In this document: piece after piece, positions 1-8,172 of the stretch
Layout: every line of letters begins with the position of its first letter
Position numbering within the stretch: the first letter of the stretch is position 1
From: Candidatus Babelota bacterium
GTDB taxonomy: Bacteria; Babelota; Babeliae; Babelales; Babelaceae
Assembly (NCBI GenBank): GCA_003165355.1
Contig: PLTG01000066.1
Location: 50,749-104,151 of the forward strand
Direction of reading: 5' to 3'
Length of the DNA stretch: 53,403 nucleotides
Made by a program: the position numbers and the translations under genes
Notes under the pieces: generated by a model
What the model was told of the DNA's origin: nothing
What the model saw: only the letters and a program-made list of their open reading frames with translations
The model's database searches: none

Positions 1-78
1 ATCATGCGTAAGGCGCGTTATGGCATCTGGCCTGAGGTACCAATAAGTTTGATCCAGCGGGTAGGTAGTGCGTTGCAT
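1..78 (-). CDS. N-terminal fragment of an unidentified protein, cut by the window edge
   Basis: An open frame starts at ATG 78-76 on the minus strand and stays open to base 1, giving 26 residues beginning MQRTTYPLDQ. The composition looks protein-like, with aromatic residues, proline and charged residues, but no domain can be named from so short a piece. No clear Shine-Dalgarno sequence precedes it. It lies 111 bases beyond the end of the glycosyltransferase gene on the same strand, so it could be the next gene of that transcript. It may equally be a chance open frame. Confidence 0.35.
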   Translation of the reverse strand, partial: MQRTTYPLDQTYWYLRPDAITRLTHD

Positions 79-189
79 AGTAATTACTTTTTAAGTTTCT
101 TTGGGTAACTAAGTTTCTAGAGCAGAGTATAGATAAAGTTTTATGATAATTTGAAGTAATTTTGTTCACCCGGTGCAGGGATGCACGGG

Positions 190-1278
190 TTAAGTAGATT
201 TAACGCTCTTAATAAGTAATAATTCGCTATAGCGTTGTGCCATAGTTGCAGCAGAGAAATGTTCCTGTACATACGTATGGCCCGCGCGGGCATAGGCATC
301 TGCTACTTCTGGATAAAGAATATATTTTCGTAATGCTTCATATAAAGATATAAGGTGGTTTGGTTCAATAACCAAGCCACTTTTTTTATGCATAACGCAG
401 GCATGTGCATGCTGATGGCCCGTGACTATTGCCGGCAGCTGCGCTTGCAGAGCTTCGAGCAACGCGATAGAGAGCCCTTCATGCGCTGACGGCTGCACAA
501 AGCAATCAATAAGAGGGTAATAATTGTGCGCTGGTTTATTGATAACAAATGTTACCATCTCGTGAATTTCTAGCTGCTGCGCCAAATCACGCAACAGCTG
601 TTCGAGTGGCCCGTGGCCGACAATTATTAAACGGATATGTTTGAACTCTTTATACAATTGCGCGTAGGCATGCAGCAGGATATCAAAATTTTTCACCGGG
701 ACAAAGCGGCCGACTGCGCCAATAACATAATTTTTTTGCTTCACCTCGCTAACCCTTCGACCCTGCTCAGGATGAGCGAGATCAAGCGGTGACTGGTAGG
801 GCGTGCTCGCTAAAATACCATTCTCTATGGTGACTAACTTATACGCAGGGACAATCGCATCATACGATTCATGCACCGTGCGTGATACCGCGATATAATT
901 TTCCGGGTGTATCGGCAATAAAAAATCTACAAAATTACGTAAAAAGCCGCTATGTGCTGCAACGGTGTGTAGCGCACAGTAGACAGGAATATTTAAAAAA
1001 TATCCAGCAAGTCGGGCAAAAATATTAGCTGACCAGAGCGCACTGTGTATGCTATCAGGCTTGAGTGTCCGTATTGTTTTAAAAAGAGTGAAGTATGAAA
1101 CTTGATAGGTTGCCACCCCTAATTTTTTGAGATCATCGTGGAGCGGACCATCTTTGAAAAAGATTACCGATTGTTTATAGGCATATTTTTGTTGCGCAAA
1201 TTCCGTCACAAGCGTAACAAGTACTGTTTCTGCGCCCCCACGGTGCAACCCCGTGATGACATGTACAATGTGTATCAT
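190..1278 (-). CDS. Glycosyltransferase family 4 (GT-B fold) carrying a palindromic-repeat peptide
   Basis: This 362-residue protein looks like a cytoplasmic GT4 enzyme, which moves a sugar from a nucleotide-sugar donor to an envelope acceptor. The N-terminus has the GT4 signature HVITGLHRGGAE. The donor-binding half starts at about residue 183 with VIGAVGRFVPVKN. Around residues 260-275 it has QPSAHEGLSIALLEALQ, the E-x7-E region of the family. Residues 167-178 (LAHPEQGRRVSE) are encoded by a repeat found again at 37,490 and sit in the linker between the two Rossmann-like halves. The start overlaps the stop of the upstream acyl-CoA synthetase gene (ATGA), so the two are probably co-translated. 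The acceptor and sugar cannot be told from sequence. Confidence 0.88.
   Translation of the reverse strand: MIHIVHVITGLHRGGAETVLVTLVTEFAQQKYAYKQSVIFFKDGPLHDDLKKLGVATYQVSYFTLFKTIRTLKPDSIHSALWSANIFARLAGYFLNIPVYCALHTVAAHSGFLRNFVDFLLPIHPENYIAVSRTVHESYDAIVPAYKLVTIENGILASTPYQSPLDLAHPEQGRRVSEVKQKNYVIGAVGRFVPVKNFDILLHAYAQLYKEFKHIRLIIVGHGPLEQLLRDLAQQLEIHEMVTFVINKPAHNYYPLIDCFVQPSAHEGLSIALLEALQAQLPAIVTGHQHAHACVMHKKSGLVIEPNHLISLYEALRKYILYPEVADAYARAGHTYVQEHFSAATMAQRYSELLLIKSVKST
745..794. repeat. Palindromic repeat (family A) inside a coding sequence
   Basis: A 36-base core (745-780) has arms CTCGCT and AGCGAG. It matches 37,490-37,525 at 34 of 36 positions, and similarity continues for about 14 bases to 794. 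Read on the minus strand in the glycosyltransferase frame, the core is exactly 12 codons without a stop. The second copy is intergenic, which indicates a mobile or dispersed element rather than a conserved protein motif. Confidence 0.85.
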
Positions 1279-2804
1279 GAGCGATTATTTTTATGCATGA
1301 TGCGTAATGTCTTTTTATCAACTTTGCCGGTGGTGGTAGTCGGCAACTCTTTCAAAATATAAAAAGCACGTGGGATTTTATAGGGAGCAAGATGCTGTTG
1401 GCAAAGCCGCAGCAATTCTGCTGACAGTACCTCAGGTTGAGCAACATAATCTCGCGACGCGATATAGGCGATAGGAATTTCGCCATCCTGTGGTGTGGCC
1501 TCGCCGATAACGGCAACGGCTTGCACGGCAGCATGCTGCATTAAGCAATTTTCTACCTCTTGCGGATAGATCTTTATCCCCTTATGAACGATAAGGTCTT
1601 TTTCGCGTCCGCACATAACGAGTTTGCCGTGGCTGTTGAGTTTAACCAGGTCACCTGTGTTCAACCAACCATCTTGCAAAATTTTTGCAGTCGCCTCAGG
1701 CGCATTATAATAGCCAAGCATGATGTTGTCGCCCTTGACCCAGAGTACGCCGATCTCCTCCTGTGGAACGTGCGCACCGGCGTTATCACGTATTTCTATG
1801 GAAATGCCAATAAATGGCTTGCCGATGGTATTTGTCTCAGAACGCGTGTCATCAATGTCAACACAGATAAAAGGGGATGTCTCGCTCAGGCCGTAACCAT
1901 TGCATAATTTTCTGCCAAAGATAAGTTCAAAAAATTTACGTATCTTGTCAGGCAACGCGTCGCCGCCTGATATAAAAAAGCGTACCTGAGAAAAGTCGAT
2001 TTTTCTCATCAAACAAAAAAGTCCAAAAAGTTGTGGAATTCCCAGAACAACTGTAGGTTTGCTTGCAATACCTATAAGAAGTGCCTTGCGATCAATTTTA
2101 GGCACCACGATAACCGCTGCGCCCAAAAGACAGCTGCTCCATACGCATCCGTTTTGCATAAAGCTATGAAAAAGAGGTAGTGCGCAGAGCACCCGATCAT
2201 CGGGCAATGAGCGAAACTGCGCTATGCCTTGAATGCTGTTATAAATACAATTGTAGGAGCTCAGCATAACGCCTTTTGGTGTTCCCGTTGTTCCGGAAGT
2301 ATACAGAAGAACCGAAAGGGCATGTTGAGGTAATGTCCGGGGAGTATATGTTTTTTCTTGCGTCGCAAGTTGATCGAGAATATCGTGGGTAATTACCACC
2401 CGAGCGGCCAGAAGTGTGTTACTGAGCTTTTCTGAAACGATCAGCGCGTCGGGCTTTGCGTCGTTCATGACATGTTCAAGCTCTTGAGCATGCATAAAGG
2501 TGTTAACCGGCACGACAACAGCGCCGGTCTGCCAGGCGCCGTGATAAGCGCGATAGAAATGGAGCGAGTTTTCGTAAAGAATCATCACCTTATCGCCAGG
2601 GCGGATTCCCTGTTCCTCGAGATAAAAACTGACCGCGCTGGCTTGATGGTAGAGTTGTTTGAAGGTAAGTGATTCGCCGTTACAGATAAGGGCGACCCGC
2701 TCGGGCCACAGCTGCGCCGCTCGCTGGAGCATCTGCCCGGCATAGAGCGGTTTTTCTGGGTTCAGCAGCTCATTACATAATTCATTAAATCTACTCAATT
2801 CCAT
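1275..2804 (-). CDS. AMP-forming acyl-CoA synthetase / acyl-acid ligase family
   Basis: This 509-residue protein belongs to the adenylate-forming ANL superfamily. It would activate a carboxylic acid with ATP to an acyl-adenylate and pass it to CoA or another thiol. The P-loop-like motif LLYTSGTTGTPKGVMLS is near residue 165-181, the A5 region NGYGLSETSP near 300, and the A7-A8 region LNTGDLVKLNSHGKLVMCGR near 375-395. The C-terminus has the catalytic-lysine context PTTTTGKVDKKTLR. Length is usual for fatty-acyl or aryl-CoA ligases, and the substrate is not predictable here. It lies 18 bases after the ferredoxin gene and overlaps the glycosyltransferase start by four bases, forming a three-gene operon. 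Confidence 0.9.
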   Translation of the reverse strand: MELSRFNELCNELLNPEKPLYAGQMLQRAAQLWPERVALICNGESLTFKQLYHQASAVSFYLEEQGIRPGDKVMILYENSLHFYRAYHGAWQTGAVVVPVNTFMHAQELEHVMNDAKPDALIVSEKLSNTLLAARVVITHDILDQLATQEKTYTPRTLPQHALSVLLYTSGTTGTPKGVMLSSYNCIYNSIQGIAQFRSLPDDRVLCALPLFHSFMQNGCVWSSCLLGAAVIVVPKIDRKALLIGIASKPTVVLGIPQLFGLFCLMRKIDFSQVRFFISGGDALPDKIRKFFELIFGRKLCNGYGLSETSPFICVDIDDTRSETNTIGKPFIGISIEIRDNAGAHVPQEEIGVLWVKGDNIMLGYYNAPEATAKILQDGWLNTGDLVKLNSHGKLVMCGREKDLIVHKGIKIYPQEVENCLMQHAAVQAVAVIGEATPQDGEIPIAYIASRDYVAQPEVLSAELLRLCQQHLAPYKIPRAFYILKELPTTTTGKVDKKTLRIMHKNNRS

Positions 2805-2822
2805 TACACTCTCTTTTTTAGT

Positions 2823-3008
2823 CTAATCCTCTGCTTCAATAACTGATACGGGGCACTGTCGTATTGACTGTTTAATCTCAGCGGCGTAGTCACTGAGAGG
2901 CGCATCATCTTTTACGCGACAAATATCGGTCACTTCAAAGACCTCTGGCGCTATAAATTCACACGTGCCACACGTGATACAGCCGGGCTTTATCCAAACT
3001 TTTTTCAT
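2823..3008 (-). CDS. Single-cluster 4Fe-4S ferredoxin
   Basis: A small electron carrier of about 61 residues. The cluster ligands are in CITCGTC (C-x2-C-x2-C) followed by a distant CPV, the pattern of bacterial monocluster [4Fe-4S] ferredoxins. The segment IAPEVFEV after the first cysteines is also typical. The start at 3,008 gives MKKVWIKPGC, as in the family. An in-frame ATG at 3,026 would add six residues, and neither start has a clear ribosome binding site. Longer upstream reading would overlap tmk and is unlikely. It heads the operon with the acyl-CoA synthetase and is divergent from tmk. Its redox partner is unknown. Confidence 0.8.
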   Translation of the reverse strand: MKKVWIKPGCITCGTCEFIAPEVFEVTDICRVKDDAPLSDYAAEIKQSIRQCPVSVIEAED

Positions 3009-3103
3009 ACTATTTTTATGGTCCATAGTGGGGTTATATCTGTAAAACTCTATAAAATATGATACTCTATAAAGAAAATATTTAACATAGTTGCGCTGAG
3101 AAT

Positions 3104-3733
3104 ATGAAAAAAAAATCTGGATTCCTTGTTGCATTTGAAGGTATCGACGGAAGTGGAAAAAGCACTCTGAGTCGACTTGTCTTTAATGAACTTACTGCCC
3201 TTTCTATACCCACTGTTCTTACCAAAGAGCCGGGTGGAACTAAAATTGGCCAAAAGATTCGTGCCATCGTGCATGAACATGTGTTAACACCCCAAGCGGA
3301 GTTTCTCCTTTTTGCTGCTGACCGATCTGAGCATATAACGGGCGTTATTATTCCCGCGCTTGATGACGGCAAAATTGTTTTATCTGACCGCATGGCAGAT
3401 TCTTCTCGCGCTTACCAAGGGTACGGCAGGGGTATTGATCTTAAACTTATTGATGGGGTTACGCAGTGGGTGATGCAAGGTATAAAGCCCGATCTTATTA
3501 TCTACTGCAAAATAGATGCGGCAACCGCTTTTAATAGAATCGTACAGCGCAAAGAGGAGCTGACTGTTTTTGAGCGAGAAAAGACGCAATTTTTTGAGCG
3601 GGTTATTCAAGGCTTTGAAAAGATTTTTGATAGCCAATCCGCGGTATTAGTAGTTGATGCGACCCAATCTCCTCAAGCCTTGTGCACACAAGTTATTGCA
3701 GAACTTCGACGCCGATTAGAAAATGTGGCATGA
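3104..3733 (+). CDS. tmk: Thymidylate kinase
   Basis: Phosphorylates dTMP to dTDP with ATP, an essential step of dTTP synthesis. The 209 residues show the P-loop FEGIDGSGKST at 11-21, the dTMP-site segment TKEPGGTKIGQKIR near 40-53, and DRMADSSRAYQGYGRG near 92-107 in place of the family DRY/S-x-AYQG region. Length is normal. It is the first gene of a tight plus-strand operon. Its stop overlaps the holB start (ATGA), an arrangement common in bacteria, where tmk and holB often travel together. Confidence 0.96.
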   Translation: MKKKSGFLVAFEGIDGSGKSTLSRLVFNELTALSIPTVLTKEPGGTKIGQKIRAIVHEHVLTPQAEFLLFAADRSEHITGVIIPALDDGKIVLSDRMADSSRAYQGYGRGIDLKLIDGVTQWVMQGIKPDLIIYCKIDAATAFNRIVQRKEELTVFEREKTQFFERVIQGFEKIFDSQSAVLVVDATQSPQALCTQVIAELRRRLENVA

Positions 3734-4437
3734 AGCACAGTGCATCGACTCAGTTATGGGTAGGGTCTCCCGAGCATTTGAGCGGGCAGGTGGTTGCTTT
3801 GATTCAAAAAGAGTATTGCCCGCAGCAGGCGTGCGGCTATTGCGCAATCTGTAAGCAGATAGTTGCCGAGCAGCATTATGCCTACTTAACAGTATCTACT
3901 ACTAAGTCTGCCTATGCGCGAGCCGATCTTGAAACTATTTTTAGTAAGATAGCTTTCCAAGGTTCATCTGAAGAGCCTCGCTTTTGTGTTATTACTCAAG
4001 CGGAAAAACTATCTGCCGCTTGCGCAAACAGTCTCTTAAAACTTTTGGAAGAGCCGCCCGCTGGCTGGCATTGGCTGTTATTAACTGACAGGCCTCAAGA
4101 ACTATTGCCTACGGTAATTTCGCGGTGTATGGTAAAAGAATATGCATCAGAGCGCGACGGCGGAACGCGCGAACTCTATTCTTTTTTGACTACGTTACCT
4201 TTGGGCGATATCGTGCATTTTCAACAGATTTTAGAGCGTGCCAAACTGAGCGATTATGACTCGCGACTACTTTTTGACGAGCTACTTGCTTTCTGGACTA
4301 AAAAGCCCCAGGCCCGAGCGAATTGGATAGAATGTCTCCATAGCTTTTTAAACTATCAACCGATGCCGGGAAGTAGCAAATTTTTCTGGAGAACTATATA
4401 CCTTAACATGCATTGTTTATTGGCCAAAGAATCATGA
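3730..4437 (+). CDS. holB: DNA polymerase III clamp-loader subunit delta prime
   Basis: The 235-residue product is a clamp-loader AAA+ subunit that helps load the beta clamp. Support comes from its place directly after tmk, a zinc-module-like cysteine cluster (CPQQACGYCAIC, about residues 31-42), and the family hallmark NSLLKLLEEPP followed by LLPTVISRC (sensor 1 / SRC region). The Walker A position reads GSPEHLSG, so it should not bind ATP, as in other delta-prime proteins. It is shorter than the usual 300-330 residues, with a reduced C-terminal collar domain. The start at 3,730 overlaps the tmk stop. An upstream in-frame ATG at 3,682 would overlap tmk deeply and was not chosen. Confidence 0.88.
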   Translation: MKHSASTQLWVGSPEHLSGQVVALIQKEYCPQQACGYCAICKQIVAEQHYAYLTVSTTKSAYARADLETIFSKIAFQGSSEEPRFCVITQAEKLSAACANSLLKLLEEPPAGWHWLLLTDRPQELLPTVISRCMVKEYASERDGGTRELYSFLTTLPLGDIVHFQQILERAKLSDYDSRLLFDELLAFWTKKPQARANWIECLHSFLNYQPMPGSSKFFWRTIYLNMHCLLAKES

Positions 4438-4886
4438 AACCGCTCACGCACTTACTTGATCAGCTATTATCCCGTGCACAGGCCGATTGGCAAATAAAAC
4501 TTCGTGCTGAATGGTCAACCATTATGGGCGATCTTTCACGGCGGGCCCGGCTTGAGCGGATTAACGATACTACGGTAGTGATCGGGGTATACGATAGCCA
4601 CTGGATGCATGAACTTCACGCGCTCTCGCGTATGATGCTGCAGCGCATAAACAGTGCCTTGAGTAGTGTCTATCCCCCAGGCTTTACCCTCAAGAGCGTA
4701 CGCTGTATCTGGGTGCACCAGAAAGTATTTCATAAAAAAAATAATAGTCCGCTTCATGCAGAAGTGAAAAAAATAAAACCCAGCACGCAAGCGATACACC
4801 ATGCAGAAAAATTACCAACGGCGGATTTAAAGGATGCCATGATCGCTTATTATATTCGCTGCAAACAGGAAAAGAATGAACAATAG
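4434..4886 (+). CDS. DUF721/DciA-family protein (probable replicative helicase loader)
   Basis: A 150-residue protein. Its first ~90 residues match the DUF721 (DciA) fold: LLDQLLSRA, then a W-x6-G segment in WSTIMGDLSRRARLERI, then an HWMHELHALSRMMLQRIN helix. DciA is the ancestral DnaB helicase loader or regulator in many bacteria that lack DnaC. The tail is basic and variable. The start ATG at 4,434 overlaps the holB stop, so replication genes tmk, holB and dciA are probably co-translated. The family is assigned with fair confidence. The function follows from family knowledge only. Confidence 0.75.
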   Translation: MKPLTHLLDQLLSRAQADWQIKLRAEWSTIMGDLSRRARLERINDTTVVIGVYDSHWMHELHALSRMMLQRINSALSSVYPPGFTLKSVRCIWVHQKVFHKKNNSPLHAEVKKIKPSTQAIHHAEKLPTADLKDAMIAYYIRCKQEKNEQ

Positions 4887-5967
4887 TATCTGGTATGTGG
4901 GCGGTAAATCTGCCGGCCATATTATGCCCTTAATTACCCTTTCGCATAGTGCGACAGAGAGAGCCGTTTTTATCACCACCCACCGTGATTTAGATAGAAA
5001 ACTCATAGACCAAATAAAGAGGCACCCTGAGTGTTTTTCGTCAGAAAAAAGTATCGAAGGGCGTATACAGCATATAGCTCTTTATATTCCTGATATCGAG
5101 CGCAAAAAAATATGGCTCTATCCCTGGTATGTACTCACCTGGTTATGGGCCGCCATCAGGCTCGTAAAACTTTCTTTCCGAGCACGTCCAAAAAAAGTTG
5201 TTTCCACCGGCGGCTTATGCGCCGTGCCGGTGTTTCTCACCGCGTGGCTACTGAAAATCCCCTGTGAACTTTTTGAACTGAACGCTGTTCCTGGTGATGC
5301 CGTGCGCATACTCGCGCCATTGAGCCGCACTATTTTTTACTGTTACAAAACGGCGGCACAGTACCTGCCAGAAAATAAAATTCGATATAAGCCATATCCG
5401 GTTCGCTCGTTCACTACCGTAACCGCATACGAAGCACGTGGAGCATTGGGGCTGTCTCCCCATAAAAAAACTATCTGCTTTTTGGGGGGCTCGCAAGGTT
5501 CACATTTTATCAACGGGCTTGCGAGAAAGATAGTTGAGCGTTTTTCACCGGGAGATATACAGATTGTGCACCAAACGGGACCTGCCGATCATCAAGAGAG
5601 TGCCGCTTGGTATGCGCAAAGAAACTATACTGCCTTTGTGGTAGATTTTTATCCTGAAATTGAGACGCTCTATTGTGCTGCAGATTTTGTTATCTGCCGT
5701 GCAGGCGCGGGAACATTATGGGAGCTTGAATATATGAATATCCCTACCTGTATTATTCCGCTTGAAACTGCGGCCACTGATCATCAAAAATATAATGCTC
5801 AGGCGCTGTGCTCACAAAAGCCTGAACAATTTACGTGCCTTTTACAGGAGTATGCGGAAAAAAATAGTGACGCTATTGTTTCGCTTTTTTCTCGCGAGGT
5901 ACCAGAATCTCGATGGCATGCGGATCATGAAGATCTTTCACTGCAAGACCCGTTATTTCATGAATAG
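4876..5967 (+). CDS. murG: UDP-GlcNAc:lipid I GlcNAc transferase (MurG-like)
   Basis: MurG adds GlcNAc to lipid I on the inner face of the cytoplasmic membrane, giving lipid II. The 363 residues show a diverged N-terminal loop GGKSAGHIMPL (family GGTGGHxxP), a membrane-associated hydrophobic patch KIWLYPWYVLTWLWAAI, and STGGLCAVPVFLTAWLLKIP. The C-terminal donor site has FLGGSQGSHFIN and ICRAGAGTLWELEYMNIPTC, with a downstream DHQKYNA. It overlaps the dciA end by 11 bases. Its last 95 bases overlap the oppositely transcribed penicillin-binding protein gene, and the C-terminus past about residue 330 is not conserved-looking. The diverged glycine loop leaves slight doubt over substrate. Confidence 0.85.
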   Translation: MNNSIWYVGGKSAGHIMPLITLSHSATERAVFITTHRDLDRKLIDQIKRHPECFSSEKSIEGRIQHIALYIPDIERKKIWLYPWYVLTWLWAAIRLVKLSFRARPKKVVSTGGLCAVPVFLTAWLLKIPCELFELNAVPGDAVRILAPLSRTIFYCYKTAAQYLPENKIRYKPYPVRSFTTVTAYEARGALGLSPHKKTICFLGGSQGSHFINGLARKIVERFSPGDIQIVHQTGPADHQESAAWYAQRNYTAFVVDFYPEIETLYCAADFVICRAGAGTLWELEYMNIPTCIIPLETAATDHQKYNAQALCSQKPEQFTCLLQEYAEKNSDAIVSLFSREVPESRWHADHEDLSLQDPLFHE

Positions 5968-7801
5968 TAACCGGTTGTAAATCTGGATGATACATAAAAT
6001 GCTCATCTGCGCGGCAGGGGGTCTGCTTGAGTATATCGATCACTAAAGGCAATACCGTTTGCGATGCAAAAATATCATTCCCCATGGCTCTATTTTCATC
6101 ATTACCAATATATGCCGCAGCGGTGTACCGAGGTGTTGCTCCTACAAAAAAGCAGCTGCGCGCGTCATTGGTTGTTCCTGTTTTGCCCATCAGTGGAATT
6201 GCGCCAAGGGCATGCAGCGAAGAACCAGCAGGTGATCTTTTACGCAACTGTGACATCCCCGCGCATAATGTTGCCGCCACTTGGCTGGTCGCTTGCCAGT
6301 TAAAAACTTGTGTTGACGACTCTTTGTGTTTATATATTTTTGTGCCCTGTTTATCTTTAATCCATTCTATATAATAGGGCTCGGTGAATACCCCTTGATG
6401 CGCAAAGCAATTAAAAAGACTCACTGCTTGTAACGGGCTGGCGTCTATGCATCCAAGCGCTAATGAAGGGTAGGGTTGAACGCCCTGAGTAATACCACAG
6501 GCGCGAGCTGCATTGACCGTATTTTGAATGCCCGCAGTATAGAGCGTTTGCACTGCCACGGTGTTAAGTGATCGATAAAACCCAAAGGCTCTGGTAACAG
6601 GGCCTTTAAAGGTATGGTTATAGTTTCCTGGGCTCCAGAGCGTGTTATTAAATTCGATGGTAATAGGCTCGTCAACGCAGATGTCGTCCATCCGGGCGTC
6701 CTCTTGCAGCGCGAGCGTATAAATAAGTGGTTTAAAAATTGAGCCGAGTTGCCTTTGTGCTTGAGTCGCTCGATTAAATTGTGAAGCACCAAAATCGATG
6801 CCCCCGATAAGAGCCTTTATTTTACCTTGAGCCCCTTCTATTAATACAAAGCCACCATCAATAGGCACTGAACTCGTCCTTTGATGCGTTTGTAGGTGTC
6901 GCTTAAAAATAGCATTGCTCTTTTTTTGTAACACGGTTGAAAGGGTAGTTTGAATAGTAAATCCGCCAGAATATAACTCTTTTTTGCCCAATTTTGCTTC
7001 GAGTGTTTGGCGCAGCATCTCTTTTATGTGCGGAGCGCAGCAGACATCGAGTGCGGCTTGCAGAGCGAGTGGTTCTTGGATCGCCTGGTTAAACTCCGCG
7101 TCTGTTATGCGATTTTGTCTGAGCATACGCTTGAGTATAACGTTGCGGCGACGTAACGTTTTTTCTGGGTCAATAAGCGGGCAAAAGCGTTCGGGTGATT
7201 GTACAATGCCGGCCAGTGTTGCCGCCTGTGCGATGGACAGGTTGTGCGCCCCCGTGCGCCAAAAGCGTTGAGCCGCGGCCTGCGTGCCATAGATGCCGCA
7301 GCCTAAGTAGATGTGGTTTAAATAGGTTTGTAATAGCTGTTCTTTGCTAAATTGCCGCTCAACTATCAGTGCGAGAAAGAGCTCTTTTATTTTCCGCTTA
7401 AAGGTTCTACTATTATCTAAAAATAGAAGTTTTATCAGCTGCTGGGTGATGGTGCTTGCCCCTTGCACAATTTTCCTGCGATAAAAATTGGCAAGAAACG
7501 AACGGAGAATTCCCTTAAGCGATATGCCATGGTGAACAAAAAAGTTTTGGTCTTCTGCAGCAAGAAAGGCTTGAATCAGAACGGGGGACAGCTTGTCAAG
7601 AGAGACGGGCTCGCGGCGGTCGAGCTGGAAGCGCGTTAATTCATTGCCTTGATCATCGAGCACGACAGAATAGGTCCCGGGATCATAGTTTTCTAGGCTA
7701 GAAAAATCGATGGAAACGTGAGTAAAAAGATAAAAGAGAATGCCTGATACAAAGCAGCAACTGGTGAGTATGCTCCAGAATATAACTTTAAAAATTTGCA
7801 T
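5873..7801 (-). CDS. Class A penicillin-binding protein (glycosyltransferase/transpeptidase)
   Basis: A bifunctional peptidoglycan synthase of 642 residues, anchored by an N-terminal transmembrane segment (about 4-27) with its catalytic domains in the periplasm. The GT51 domain has AAED (catalytic E83) with FFVHHG, then GASTITQQ at 114-121. The transpeptidase domain has the three expected motifs: SIFK (nucleophile S354, K357), SLN (411-413) and KTGT (540-543). It uses the lipid II made by MurG, whose gene meets it tail to tail. Its 5' end is 20 bases from a divergent membrane-protein gene. It is of PBP1A/1C type, somewhat short because the C-terminal extensions are missing. Confidence 0.94.
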   Translation of the reverse strand: MQIFKVIFWSILTSCCFVSGILFYLFTHVSIDFSSLENYDPGTYSVVLDDQGNELTRFQLDRREPVSLDKLSPVLIQAFLAAEDQNFFVHHGISLKGILRSFLANFYRRKIVQGASTITQQLIKLLFLDNSRTFKRKIKELFLALIVERQFSKEQLLQTYLNHIYLGCGIYGTQAAAQRFWRTGAHNLSIAQAATLAGIVQSPERFCPLIDPEKTLRRRNVILKRMLRQNRITDAEFNQAIQEPLALQAALDVCCAPHIKEMLRQTLEAKLGKKELYSGGFTIQTTLSTVLQKKSNAIFKRHLQTHQRTSSVPIDGGFVLIEGAQGKIKALIGGIDFGASQFNRATQAQRQLGSIFKPLIYTLALQEDARMDDICVDEPITIEFNNTLWSPGNYNHTFKGPVTRAFGFYRSLNTVAVQTLYTAGIQNTVNAARACGITQGVQPYPSLALGCIDASPLQAVSLFNCFAHQGVFTEPYYIEWIKDKQGTKIYKHKESSTQVFNWQATSQVAATLCAGMSQLRKRSPAGSSLHALGAIPLMGKTGTTNDARSCFFVGATPRYTAAAYIGNDENRAMGNDIFASQTVLPLVIDILKQTPCRADEHFMYHPDLQPVTIHEITGLAVKDLHDPHAIEILVPREKKAKQ

Positions 7802-7821
7802 ATGCTTAGTATACTCGCATT

Positions 7822-8172
7822 ATGAAAATTCTTAACTCTTTGTTCCTTATTTTCGCCGCTTTTTTTATAGATCTATCAGTTAATGGTATTATTGGCCATA
7901 TTTTTTGTTTAACTACACCATTTTTTTATAGCTATTTCACCAGCTTTTTTGCCCATAAAATGGTACGGGCGGTATCGGCACTTTTTGTGATCATGCAGGC
8001 GATGCTGTATGGCGCTGCGACGCCTCTTTTTTGTGGCTTTGTGGTGAGCATCTTTTTTACTGCACCATTTTTCAATAGAAGGCTGCGCCCAGAAAAATGG
8101 GTGCGGTGGCTTTTAGCGAGCCTTTTCTTTTTTATTATTTTGTGTTGCTACTGCTTAAACTGTTTTTTGTAA
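7822..8172 (+). CDS. Small multi-pass membrane protein of unknown function
   Basis: The 116 residues are almost wholly hydrophobic, with about four predicted membrane segments near 5-30, 33-45, 48-80 and 95-116, and a basic loop FNRRLRPEKWVRW before the last. No catalytic motif is seen. It starts 20 bases from the divergent penicillin-binding protein gene, and its last 18 bases overlap the convergent exported-protein gene. Size and position beside a cell-wall synthase recall MreD-like proteins, but I cannot show homology. Confidence 0.6.
   Translation: MKILNSLFLIFAAFFIDLSVNGIIGHIFCLTTPFFYSYFTSFFAHKMVRAVSALFVIMQAMLYGAATPLFCGFVVSIFFTAPFFNRRLRPEKWVRWLLASLFFFIILCCYCLNCFL

Noticed and set aside
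1560-1907. Open frame on the plus strand within the acyl-CoA synthetase gene
   Set aside because: Antisense to a well-supported enzyme; no domain or start signal.
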